In this document: one piece after another, positions 1-5,476 of the stretch
Layout of the letters: each line of letters begins with the position of its first letter
How positions within the stretch are numbered: the first letter of the stretch is position 1
NCBI GenBank assembly: GCA_934445015.1
Contig: CAKSDJ010000050.1
Span: 1 to 9,076 of the forward strand
DNA from: an uncultured Eubacteriales bacterium
GTDB taxonomy: Bacteria > Bacillota > Clostridia > Oscillospirales > Acutalibacteraceae
Direction of reading: 5' to 3'
Length of the DNA stretch: 9,076 bases
Position numbers and translations under genes: made by a program
The notes under the pieces: model-generated
The model's input: the letters and a program-made list of their open reading frames with translations, nothing else
Told to the model about the DNA's origin: nothing
The model's database searches: none

Positions 1-114
1 GCTCTCAGCAAGTTGGTTACCAAGCCCTATAAGTGTAGCCACCATATATACGGCAACGCCGAGAACAATAACCCTAACTATGACGCTCTTTTTTCTTTTA
101 GACTTCTGTTTCAT
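1..114 (-). CDS. divIC: Septum formation initiator family protein (DivIC/FtsB-like), N-terminal part only
   Basis: Only the first 38 codons are in the window; the gene continues past the left edge. The ATG at 114 has a GGAG ribosome-binding motif 10 nt upstream. The visible product has a very basic cytoplasmic start (MKQKSKRKK) followed by one hydrophobic segment at about residues 11-31, and the sequence LGNQLAES just after it. This is the expected architecture of DivIC, a bitopic division protein whose extracellular coiled coil follows the membrane segment and which works with FtsL and DivIB at the septum. The start overlaps the end of yabQ by 17 nt, so the two are co-transcribed and probably translationally coupled. 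The identification rests on this short fragment plus the conserved order rqcP-yabP-yabQ-divIC; the coiled coil itself cannot be seen. Confidence 0.8.
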   Translation of the reverse strand, partial: MKQKSKRKKSVIVRVIVLGVAVYMVATLIGLGNQLAES

Positions 115-622
115 TAAAAACATACTCCGCATCAGCAGTATTTTCATTAGTATACAACACTTTATGCCTATTTTTCAAGAGTTTTTTAACAGATTTTAAT
201 TTAATTTTAGATTTTTTTAATAATGATTTTAATATTTTCAGTAACGCCGACTCTGTTTTTTCAAAAACAGAATAAAAAAGTCCTGAAATTTTTGCATAAA
301 CTGCCACGACCTTACCGATTGCAAACGCAAAGGCAAAAAGCAAAAAACGTGATAAAGTAATGCGAAATAAAACAAAACCTAAAAGTTCGCTGACAAGAAC
401 ATACGCCCTTATTTCGCCGTTTGTTCGCGACATCAGAAAAATAAAGGTTACAAATCCACTTATTATCCAAAACACAATATCAGTAAAAAACACAGCGGCA
501 AAAGAGTTAAATCCGTTCTTTCGCATTGCCCTTATAAAATCATAGCAGACGCACAACAAGGCACCCAAAGCAAAAGAATATAACAGCGTCAAGGACTGAT
601 CGCCTACGTTTATTTCCCACAT
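98..622 (-). CDS. yabQ: Spore cortex biosynthesis protein YabQ
   Basis: Predicted membrane protein of 174 residues. In Bacillus, YabQ is a sigma-E-dependent protein of the outer forespore membrane needed for spore cortex formation. The frame stays open 20 codons further upstream, but the ATG at 622 is preferred: the extra residues lie inside yabP, and starting here gives MWEINVGDQSLTLLYSFALG, which fits the family. Visible features are hydrophobic segments at about residues 9-30, 40-65 and 75-100, the YDFIRAMRK motif after the first segment, the VFFTDIVFW motif opening the second, and a Lys-rich tail with KSLLKKSKIKLKSVKKLLK. There is no Shine-Dalgarno motif before the ATG. The yabP stop lies 1 nt upstream (TAA-T-ATG), pointing to termination-reinitiation coupling. 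The end overlaps divIC. Confidence 0.88.
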   Translation of the reverse strand: MWEINVGDQSLTLLYSFALGALLCVCYDFIRAMRKNGFNSFAAVFFTDIVFWIISGFVTFIFLMSRTNGEIRAYVLVSELLGFVLFRITLSRFLLFAFAFAIGKVVAVYAKISGLFYSVFEKTESALLKILKSLLKKSKIKLKSVKKLLKNRHKVLYTNENTADAEYVFNETEV

Positions 623-623
623 A

Positions 624-896
624 TTATCTGAAAATTTTTGATATGAAACCGCCCGACGATTTACCGTCGGACATATAAACAACCGCGTGTACCCTGCCCG
701 TTGCCGTAAGATCGCCGGTTTCGGTATTAAAATTGACTATGTGCAGATCCTCGCCTTTTACCGTAAGTTTACCGAGTTCGGTTTCAAGCAACACAGTTTC
801 ATCATTAAACGACATAACGTCTTTCACGCCCGATATATTAAGTTTTTTTCTGCTTTCGATTATAATGTTCTGATATACGTTTGCTGTTTCTTCCAA
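624..896 (-). CDS. yabP: Sporulation protein YabP
   Basis: Small soluble protein of 90 residues in the YabP/YqfC family. In Bacillus, YabP is made in the mother cell under sigma-E and is encoded next to yabQ; its biochemical role is not well defined. The core SGVKDVMSFNDETVLLETEL, followed by GKLTVKGEDLHI and a repeated beta pattern through TGDLTATGRV, is the recognisable family signature. I chose a TTG start at 896, because AGGTG (908-904) lies 7 nt upstream and the protein then begins MEETANVYQN. A GTG at 911 would add five residues (VRCFI) but lies inside the ribosome binding site. That site is part of a perfect hairpin (904-931). The rqcP stop is 41 nt upstream and yabQ begins 1 nt downstream. 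Confidence 0.87.
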   Translation of the reverse strand: MEETANVYQNIIIESRKKLNISGVKDVMSFNDETVLLETELGKLTVKGEDLHIVNFNTETGDLTATGRVHAVVYMSDGKSSGGFISKIFR

Positions 897-903
897 AATA
901 AAA

Positions 904-931
904 CACCTCACTAAAATATATTTGTGAGGTG
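904..931 (-). promoter_or_regulatory. Hairpin covering the yabP ribosome binding site, attenuator-like
   Basis: CACCTCAC and GTGAGGTG form a perfect 8-bp inverted repeat (904-911 with 924-931) separated by a 12-nt AT-rich loop. In the mRNA the second arm contains the AGGTG used by yabP, so folding would hide it. The second arm is followed by TTTTATTTT, giving the outline of a weak intrinsic terminator. The hairpin starts 6 nt after the rqcP stop. The repeat is seen directly; the regulatory role is inferred. Confidence 0.55.
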
Positions 932-937
932 CATTTG

Positions 938-1180
938 TTATTCAATAATTTTGTAAAGCATCGCCGCATCGTCTTTTCTGACGATTTCACTTACCGCAGT
1001 AACTGCAACTTTTACGGCCCGTGTTCCGAAAGAAACTTCAATTATATCCCCGACGTTTACATCAAGCGAAGCACGTGCCACTTTGCCGTTTACCGTAACG
1101 CGGCCCGCGTCACACGCTTCATTGGCAATGGTGCGACGTTTAATTATACGCGATACTTTTAAATATTTGTCTAATCTCAT
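938..1180 (-). CDS. rqcP: RqcP, S4-domain RNA-binding ribosome quality control factor (YabO)
   Basis: An 80-residue protein that is essentially one S4 RNA-binding domain. The signature MRLDKYLKVSRIIKRRTIAN is followed by EACDAGRVTVNGKVARASLDVNVGDIIEV, the S4 fold in full, and a short C-terminal beta segment. RqcP (YabO, Hsp15-like) binds 50S subunits carrying peptidyl-tRNA and acts with RqcH to add C-terminal alanine tails to stalled nascent chains. The start is supported by AAAGGA 5 nt upstream of the ATG. The gene lies 25 nt downstream of the hup terminator hairpin, which leaves little room for a promoter of its own; transcription probably comes from readthrough out of hup. It is followed by yabP, yabQ and divIC in the conserved Firmicutes order. 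Other S4 proteins such as Hsp15/HslR are similar, but size and context favour RqcP. Confidence 0.9.
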   Translation of the reverse strand: MRLDKYLKVSRIIKRRTIANEACDAGRVTVNGKVARASLDVNVGDIIEVSFGTRAVKVAVTAVSEIVRKDDAAMLYKIIE

Positions 1181-1205
1181 ATAAATCCTTTAACAAGTAA
1201 AATTA

Positions 1206-1231
1206 TAAGCCGCCGTTGTTACGGCGGCTTA
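1206..1231 (-). terminator. Intrinsic terminator after hup, probably bidirectional
   Basis: TAAGCCGCCGT and ACGGCGGCTTA form a perfect 11-bp GC-rich stem with a 4-nt loop, 18 nt after the hup stop. On the hup (minus) strand the stem is preceded by an A-run and followed by the loose T-tract TTATAATTTTA. On the plus strand it is followed by eight T residues (1232-1239), so the canonical U-tract faces the other way. It probably lowers transcription from hup into rqcP rather than abolishing it. Confidence 0.8.
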
Positions 1232-1248
1232 TTTTTTTTAAATTCAAA

Positions 1249-1521
1249 TTATTTTATAGCGTCTTTTAAAGCTTTACCTGCTTTGAAAGCGGGAACTTTA
1301 GAAGCGGCTATGTTGATCTTCTCTTTGGTAAGAGGATTGATACCTGTTCTTGCTGCGCGTTCTTTAACTTCAAATGTACCAAAGCCTACGAGCTGAATTT
1401 TGTCACCGGCTTTAAGTGTATCCACTACTGAATCGAATACTGCTGCTACTGCTTTTTCCGCATCTTTTTTAGAAAGCTCTGCTTTCTCTGCAACTGCTGC
1501 TACTAATTCTGTTTTGTTCAT
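1249..1521 (-). CDS. hup: HU family DNA-binding protein
   Basis: A 90-residue histone-like protein of the usual HU length. HU is a dimeric nucleoid protein that bends DNA without strong sequence preference. Visible features are the N-terminal helices (MNKTELVAAVAEKAELSKKD, AEKAVAAVFDSVVDTL), the hinge GDKIQLVGFGTFEVKERAAR and the DNA-binding arm beginning RTGINPLTKEKI, with the DNA-intercalating Pro at residue 63 exactly where HU has it. The closing VPAFKAGKALKDAI is standard. An AGGAGGG ribosome binding site (1530-1536) lies about 8 nt before the ATG, consistent with high expression. Upstream is a 182-nt noncoding stretch with a candidate promoter; downstream is a strong hairpin terminator. 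It heads the rqcP-yabP-yabQ-divIC cluster, as in many Clostridia. Confidence 0.97.
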   Translation of the reverse strand: MNKTELVAAVAEKAELSKKDAEKAVAAVFDSVVDTLKAGDKIQLVGFGTFEVKERAARTGINPLTKEKINIAASKVPAFKAGKALKDAIK

Positions 1522-1572
1522 TATTAGAACCCTCCTGATTTTTTACTTATAATTCAATGATCAAACACTGAA

Positions 1573-1600
1573 ATATTAAGCGCCCAAAAGTATTTAAGCG
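1573..1600 (-). repeat. Direct repeat in the hup leader
   Basis: The 10-mers ATATTAAGCG (1573-1582) and TATTTAAGCG (1591-1600), sharing seven identical bases TTAAGCG, repeat with an 18-bp period in the untranslated leader of hup, just downstream of the candidate promoter. It could be a protein-binding site or chance in AT-rich DNA. Confidence 0.3.
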
Positions 1601-1609
1601 TCTAAAACA

Positions 1610-1637
1610 ATTTTAACATAACTTTTAAAAAAATCAA
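1610..1637 (-). promoter_or_regulatory. hup: Candidate sigma-A-type promoter for hup
   Basis: On the minus strand TTGATT (1637-1632) and TAAAAT (1615-1610) are separated by 16 nt, with four of six matches at -35 and five of six at -10. Transcription would start near 1603, giving a leader of about 80 nt before the hup ATG. The region is AT-rich, so chance matches are possible. Confidence 0.4.
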
Positions 1638-1658
1638 CTGATTTTAATATATTCATTA

Positions 1659-1683
1659 AATACCATTAAAATTGAATGGCATT
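1659..1683 (-). terminator. Weak hairpin downstream of spoVB, possible terminator
   Basis: AATGCCATT and AATGGTATT pair over 9 bp with one G-U wobble and a 7-nt loop, 20 nt after the spoVB stop. The stem is AT-rich and no clean T-run follows. It is the only hairpin I see between spoVB and hup. Confidence 0.25.
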
Positions 1684-1703
1684 CTTTGTGCATTTTGTCA
1701 AAA

Positions 1704-3395
1704 TTATCTAATAATTTTTGCTTTTTTCAACACTCTCAGCAGTTTTTCGCCTTTTGGCAGTGACAAAATATCTTCAGGTTCAAAGGCATTTATCAGTATA
1801 AGAACAACTACGTAAACAAGCGCCGCAATCGCAATTTCTATTATGGTTCCTACTCTGCCCATACGGCTTAAATCAAAAATCAGCGTAGAAAGTCCGCAGC
1901 AAAGAGCCGCCGCAAAGGGTTTAACAATTGTTTTATAAATATTCGGTTTTACACCTGTGTATCTGATTATTGATAAAAGATTCATAACAAAAATAAACAG
2001 ATACGATACAAATGTTCCTATTGCCGCACCCTGAATATTGACTGACGGAATGCCGACAAATATAAAATTAACAATTACCTTTAAAACCGCACCGATTGCA
2101 ACATTACGCAAAGATACTTTTTCTTTGCCGATTGACTGAAGCATACTTGTCATAGGTATGGCAAGCCCTGCAAACATTGCCGCCAAACCGTAAATTCTCA
2201 ACATTATGCCGCCTATTTCGTGAGAAGCGGTAGTGTTGTATATAAGACCCATTATTTCATCGCCCATAAACAAGAAGCCAAAACCGGCAGGCATTGAAAT
2301 AAGCGCCGTAAACTTAATCGGTGATTCAATGTTGCGTTTTATAAGTTGCTTATCTTTTTTTGTCCAGGCGGACGCAAGCACCGGCAGAGCGCTGACTCCG
2401 AGCACAGACGTGATTGTAGGTATAAGATTATAAATAGTAAATGCCTTACCCCTTATACCGTAAAGAAATGTAGGCAATTCCGCATTTGTAAGTGCTTCTG
2501 CACTGAAACGGTTATAATCTGCAATGGATGTTGCATACATATCGCGTATTACCTGCGAAGAATCCTGCATTATTCTGTTTAACTGCCACTTTACCATAGT
2601 AACGTCAACAAGCGACGTTATGCTGTTTGCAAGTGAAGTCAAAACAATAGGTATTGCAATAACAATAAGGGTTTTGGCTATTGCCCGGCTTGACTCTGCG
2701 GCAGGTGATTCGGCAAGTTCCTGCTTTGTAATTCCGTCACCTTTGATTTTGTAACGCAAATACAAAAAAGCCGCAGCTGCCGCTCCGCCTACTGTTATAC
2801 CTGCCATAGCACCCGCTGCCGCAAATGCCACATTGTTTGTAAGTTTGAGCACAATGTATGCAAAACTTAGGCCCAAAATCAACTTGCCGAGCGCTTCTAT
2901 TATATCGGAAACCGCAGTCGGATACATATTGCGGAGCCCTTCAAAATATCCGCGGTAAGTAGACATTACGCAACAGAAAAACAATGACGGAACTATTGCC
3001 AAAATGCTGTAAACCGTTTTCCCGGTAGAGTCGGTAAGGCTTACAAACGGTTTTATTAAAATAAGCATTATCACAGTCGCTGCAAGACCCGTGGCAATAA
3101 AGATCCTGCTTGTTACTTTAAGCGATTTCCTTACATCCTTGTATCTGCCCTGCACCATTTTTTCGGCAACTACGCGCGATATTGCTATGGGCAATCCTGC
3201 CATTGCAAGTGTGTATACAGGCAAAAATAAATCATAGGCAGATGAAAAATACCCAAAGCCCAGATCGCCCAAAAGCTTTTCGTTACCGAGCGGTATTTTA
3301 AATATCGCACCTATTATTTTAACCAATACGGTTGAACAAAGCAGTATTATCGCACCGTACTCAAAACTTTGCTGTTTTCTTTTGTTTTCTGCCAT
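1704..3395 (-). CDS. spoVB: SpoVB/MurJ-type polysaccharide flippase (MOP superfamily)
   Basis: Integral membrane protein of 563 residues with about 14 hydrophobic segments, the size and pattern of the MATE/MOP-type lipid-linked oligosaccharide flippases. SpoVB of Bacillus is needed for spore cortex synthesis, and MurJ homologues flip lipid II. Family landmarks are the first helix with AIILLCSTVLVKIIGAIFKIPLG, the segment AYDLFLPVYTLAMAGLPIAISRVVAE, and YRGYFEGLRNMYPTA at about residues 147-161. The frame opens at 3422, but two adjacent ATGs (3398 and 3395) follow AAGAGG; the second has the better spacing of 7 nt and is used here. The upstream mtnN stop codon is 4 nt before this start. Location next to hup-rqcP-yabP-yabQ-divIC supports spoVB, but a vegetative lipid II flippase is also possible. 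Confidence 0.8.
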   Translation of the reverse strand: MAENKRKQQSFEYGAIILLCSTVLVKIIGAIFKIPLGNEKLLGDLGFGYFSSAYDLFLPVYTLAMAGLPIAISRVVAEKMVQGRYKDVRKSLKVTSRIFIATGLAATVIMLILIKPFVSLTDSTGKTVYSILAIVPSLFFCCVMSTYRGYFEGLRNMYPTAVSDIIEALGKLILGLSFAYIVLKLTNNVAFAAAGAMAGITVGGAAAAAFLYLRYKIKGDGITKQELAESPAAESSRAIAKTLIVIAIPIVLTSLANSITSLVDVTMVKWQLNRIMQDSSQVIRDMYATSIADYNRFSAEALTNAELPTFLYGIRGKAFTIYNLIPTITSVLGVSALPVLASAWTKKDKQLIKRNIESPIKFTALISMPAGFGFLFMGDEIMGLIYNTTASHEIGGIMLRIYGLAAMFAGLAIPMTSMLQSIGKEKVSLRNVAIGAVLKVIVNFIFVGIPSVNIQGAAIGTFVSYLFIFVMNLLSIIRYTGVKPNIYKTIVKPFAAALCCGLSTLIFDLSRMGRVGTIIEIAIAALVYVVVLILINAFEPEDILSLPKGEKLLRVLKKAKIIR

Positions 3396-3399
3396 CATA

Positions 3400-4092
3400 C
3401 TACCTCTTAGTAACGGCATCAAGCACTTTCAAAAAAATATCCGCAAGTGTCTGACCCTCGTAAATATCCATCTCTTTATAAATCGAATATGCATCGTCAC
3501 CGGCATCGTCCGACACCCTGCGCAGACTCAAATACGGTATTTTTGCAAAATGACAAACAGATGCTATCGCCGCAGTTTCCATATCACAGGTTGCAGCCGA
3601 AAACGTTTTTCTTAAAAACTCCCGTTCGGTATCGTTGCAAATAAAGCGGTCGCCGCAAACTGCGGTTCCGTGACGGCACACGCCTATTGCCGACTGCGCT
3701 TTATTTAAAAGTCCGGCATCGGCACTGTAAATATACTCTTGTGACGGCTTTTCGCAAGGTTTGTATCCTATTGCGGTCAAATCAAAATCGTGTTCCAAAA
3801 ATTTATCCGGTAAAACAATTTCACCGCGTTTTACGCCGCTTATACCGCCCGATAGGCCGAAATTAAGAATATATGTACAGCCTATGTCCGCAAGATGCGC
3901 GGCAGATGCTGCCGCATTGACCTTGCCTATCCCGGAATTTATGCAGATTACGGTACATTCACCTAAATCAAAACAAATTGACTCGCGACCTAAACAGCTG
4001 TACTTACGCGCGTCGTATTTTGACACGGTATCCGCAAAAGGAGCGTATTCGCTGAAATCGGCAATAACAACGCCTATTTTAAAATCTTTCAT
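3400..4092 (-). CDS. mtnN: 5'-methylthioadenosine/S-adenosylhomocysteine nucleosidase
   Basis: Soluble 230-residue nucleoside phosphorylase-fold enzyme. MtnN hydrolyses methylthioadenosine and S-adenosylhomocysteine to adenine and a thioribose or ribosylhomocysteine, clearing by-products of SAM use. The three catalytic acids of the E. coli enzyme have counterparts here: Glu15 (IADFSEY), Glu172 in CDMETAAIASVCH, and Asp195 in RRVSDDAG. Other family motifs are SGIGKVNAAA (residues 53-62), NFGLSGGISGVKRGEIVLPD, the HDFDLTAIGY segment, and GDRFIC (147-152). The N-terminus is less conserved than in typical MtnN, so a related purine nucleosidase cannot be excluded. The start lies 3 nt after the zinc-ribbon gene stop, with only a weak GGA upstream, so coupled translation is likely. 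spoVB follows after 4 nt. Confidence 0.82.
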   Translation of the reverse strand: MKDFKIGVVIADFSEYAPFADTVSKYDARKYSCLGRESICFDLGECTVICINSGIGKVNAAASAAHLADIGCTYILNFGLSGGISGVKRGEIVLPDKFLEHDFDLTAIGYKPCEKPSQEYIYSADAGLLNKAQSAIGVCRHGTAVCGDRFICNDTEREFLRKTFSAATCDMETAAIASVCHFAKIPYLSLRRVSDDAGDDAYSIYKEMDIYEGQTLADIFLKVLDAVTKR

Positions 4093-4095
4093 ATA

Positions 4096-4470
4096 TTACT
4101 GTTCCGAATCTACCGTAACCTTTGCACCGCAGTTGTTGCAATAAACCGAATTTACGTCTATATTTGCATTACAGTTGGGGCATACGCGTTTGTTTTTAAT
4201 GTCCTGAATATCCTTGTTGAGTCTGTCGATCTCATCCTGCTTTTCTTTGATTGCGTCAACAAGATTTCTTGCTTCATCACTTATATCGGTGCTGTCTTTT
4301 ACAAGTTCAAAATAAATTCTGCCCAGATCCGCATAATCTTTTTCGCACTTTGATTTAAGCGAAGAAATATTGAATTTCTGTTTTTCAACGGTTACCACTT
4401 CGTCTGTTTTTTTGCAGGCAACGTCAAAAACCTCTTTTGTTTTGTTAATAGCGTTATCAAAAAATCCCAT
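4096..4470 (-). CDS. Small coiled-coil protein with C-terminal zinc ribbon, function unknown
   Basis: A 124-residue protein that I cannot assign to a named function. It has an N-terminal helix (MGFFDNAINKTKEVFDVACK), a charged helical stretch with coiled-coil character at about residues 64-94 (DEARNLVDAIKEKQDEIDRL), and a C-terminal zinc ribbon with Cys97, Cys100, Cys111 and Cys114 in a CPNC-X10-CNNC arrangement. There is no signal peptide or membrane segment. Zinc-ribbon proteins of this layout are common in Clostridia and often annotated only by domain. AGGAGG (4481-4486) sits 10 nt before the ATG, and a promoter overlaps the upstream gene stop. It is the first gene of a tight group with mtnN and spoVB, so it is probably co-expressed with them, though shared function is unproven. 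Confidence 0.82.
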   Translation of the reverse strand: MGFFDNAINKTKEVFDVACKKTDEVVTVEKQKFNISSLKSKCEKDYADLGRIYFELVKDSTDISDEARNLVDAIKEKQDEIDRLNKDIQDIKNKRVCPNCNANIDVNSVYCNNCGAKVTVDSEQ

Positions 4471-4526
4471 AATATAAATACCTCCTGATTTAGTAATTTT
4501 AATAATAATATAAATTTGTTAATAGA

Positions 4527-4555
4527 ATTTTACCATATATTAAAATGTTTTACAA
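4527..4555 (-). promoter_or_regulatory. Candidate sigma-A-type promoter for the zinc-ribbon/mtnN/spoVB group
   Basis: On the minus strand TTGTAA (4555-4550) and TAAAAT (4532-4527) are 17 nt apart, and TGG directly before the -10 gives an extended -10 (TGn). The -35 box overlaps the end of the nucleoside kinase gene including its stop codon. The leader would be about 50 nt. No GC-rich terminator hairpin is seen between 4471 and 4549, so readthrough from the upstream operon is also likely. Confidence 0.45.
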
Positions 4556-5476
4556 GTCGGATTCGCCTATAAATTCGCGAATAAGCGCATCCGGCGGAAC
4601 CAGCGCGCTGTCAATAGCCGTAAAACGCTCCATTGCGTTTGCGGTATCGATAAAATATTCATAACACGGGGTGTTTTTACTCACCGTATTTCGCATTTTG
4701 CAAAACCGCTCGCGGTAAACCCCCAACTCATACGGGTGAAAAGTTACAAGTCTTATATCGGCGGTGTCTTTAAAACAGTATAAATATTTTCTTTCGCCGT
4801 CTATTACATTGTTCCACAAATGCAATGTTTCCTCTGCGGTAGAGCCGCGGAACAAATCGTCTCTGAGCACACGCCTTACAAGCCGTATTTGCCTGCTTGA
4901 CAACATCTGAACCCCGTTATCATCATCTACCGAACGGTTAACGCTTATATAAATTTTAAGAATATTTTTTCGCGGTACCAGGTCGGTTATAAGCGGATTC
5001 AGGGCATGAAGTCCCTCAACTATAACAATACCGTGGTTACCTATATCAAGAGACACTGCATTCGGTATTCTTGATTTTGTTTTAAAATCATACCGCGGCA
5101 GATCGGTTTTTCCGTCTTTGATAATTCTTTCAAAGCACTGTTTTATAAGCGCTATATCAAGCGAATTGACCGATTCAATGTCGTGACTGCCGTCTGAAAG
5201 CACCGGCAGATCCGAAGCCTGAAGGTAAAAATCGTCTAAAGATATTACCGCTGTGTTTTCGCCCAGAGCTTCAAGTTTGTTTCTTAAAATGTGGGCGGTT
5301 GTTGTTTTGCCCGAACCCGAAGGTCCTGCAATCGCAATTATAATAAGGTCATCGTCTTTTTCTATTCTTTTTGCAATTTCGGTTATTGTATTTATATACT
5401 CACTGTTGCACTCCTCAATAAAGCCCAATGGATTTTCTGTCGCTTTTCTGTTAATTTCATTTAAAGTACTTATCAT
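4550..5476 (-). CDS. Nucleoside kinase, uridine kinase/phosphoribulokinase family
   Basis: A 308-residue P-loop kinase related to uridine kinase, which phosphorylates uridine or cytidine using a nucleoside triphosphate. A Walker A loop GPSGSGKTT lies at about residues 51-59, followed by SLDDFY, an acidic segment around HDIESVNSLD at the place of the substrate-binding motif of uridine kinases, and VEGLHALNP. The region RRVLRDDLFRG and HLWNNVIDGERKY is typical of the longer clostridial members. About 45 residues precede the kinase fold. The ATG at 5476 is chosen because AGGTG lies 6 nt upstream; a GTG at 5485 would add three residues but overlaps that site. The start overlaps the end of hemZ by 20 nt. 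Many clostridial homologues carry N-terminal TGS and tRNA-synthetase-like domains; this one does not. Substrate not proven. Confidence 0.83.
   Translation of the reverse strand: MISTLNEINRKATENPLGFIEECNSEYINTITEIAKRIEKDDDLIIIAIAGPSGSGKTTTAHILRNKLEALGENTAVISLDDFYLQASDLPVLSDGSHDIESVNSLDIALIKQCFERIIKDGKTDLPRYDFKTKSRIPNAVSLDIGNHGIVIVEGLHALNPLITDLVPRKNILKIYISVNRSVDDDNGVQMLSSRQIRLVRRVLRDDLFRGSTAEETLHLWNNVIDGERKYLYCFKDTADIRLVTFHPYELGVYRERFCKMRNTVSKNTPCYEYFIDTANAMERFTAIDSALVPPDALIREFIGESDL

Noticed and set aside
897..911. GTG start for yabP at 911
   Set aside because: It lies inside the GTGAGGTG arm that holds the ribosome binding site and adds five residues (VRCFI) not expected in the family; the TTG at 896 is well spaced.
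1696..1701. Perfect -35 box TTGACA on the minus strand just after the spoVB stop
   Set aside because: No acceptable -10 box lies 16-18 nt downstream (CATTCA or ATTCAA only), and TTGATT-16-TAAAAT nearer hup is a better candidate.
3761..4144. Longest plus-strand open frame, 127 codons
   Set aside because: It lies antisense to mtnN and the zinc-ribbon gene, both strongly supported; the translation has no recognisable domain.
4471..4549. Possible terminator between the nucleoside kinase and the zinc-ribbon gene
   Set aside because: The stretch is AT-rich without a GC-containing stem followed by a T-run.
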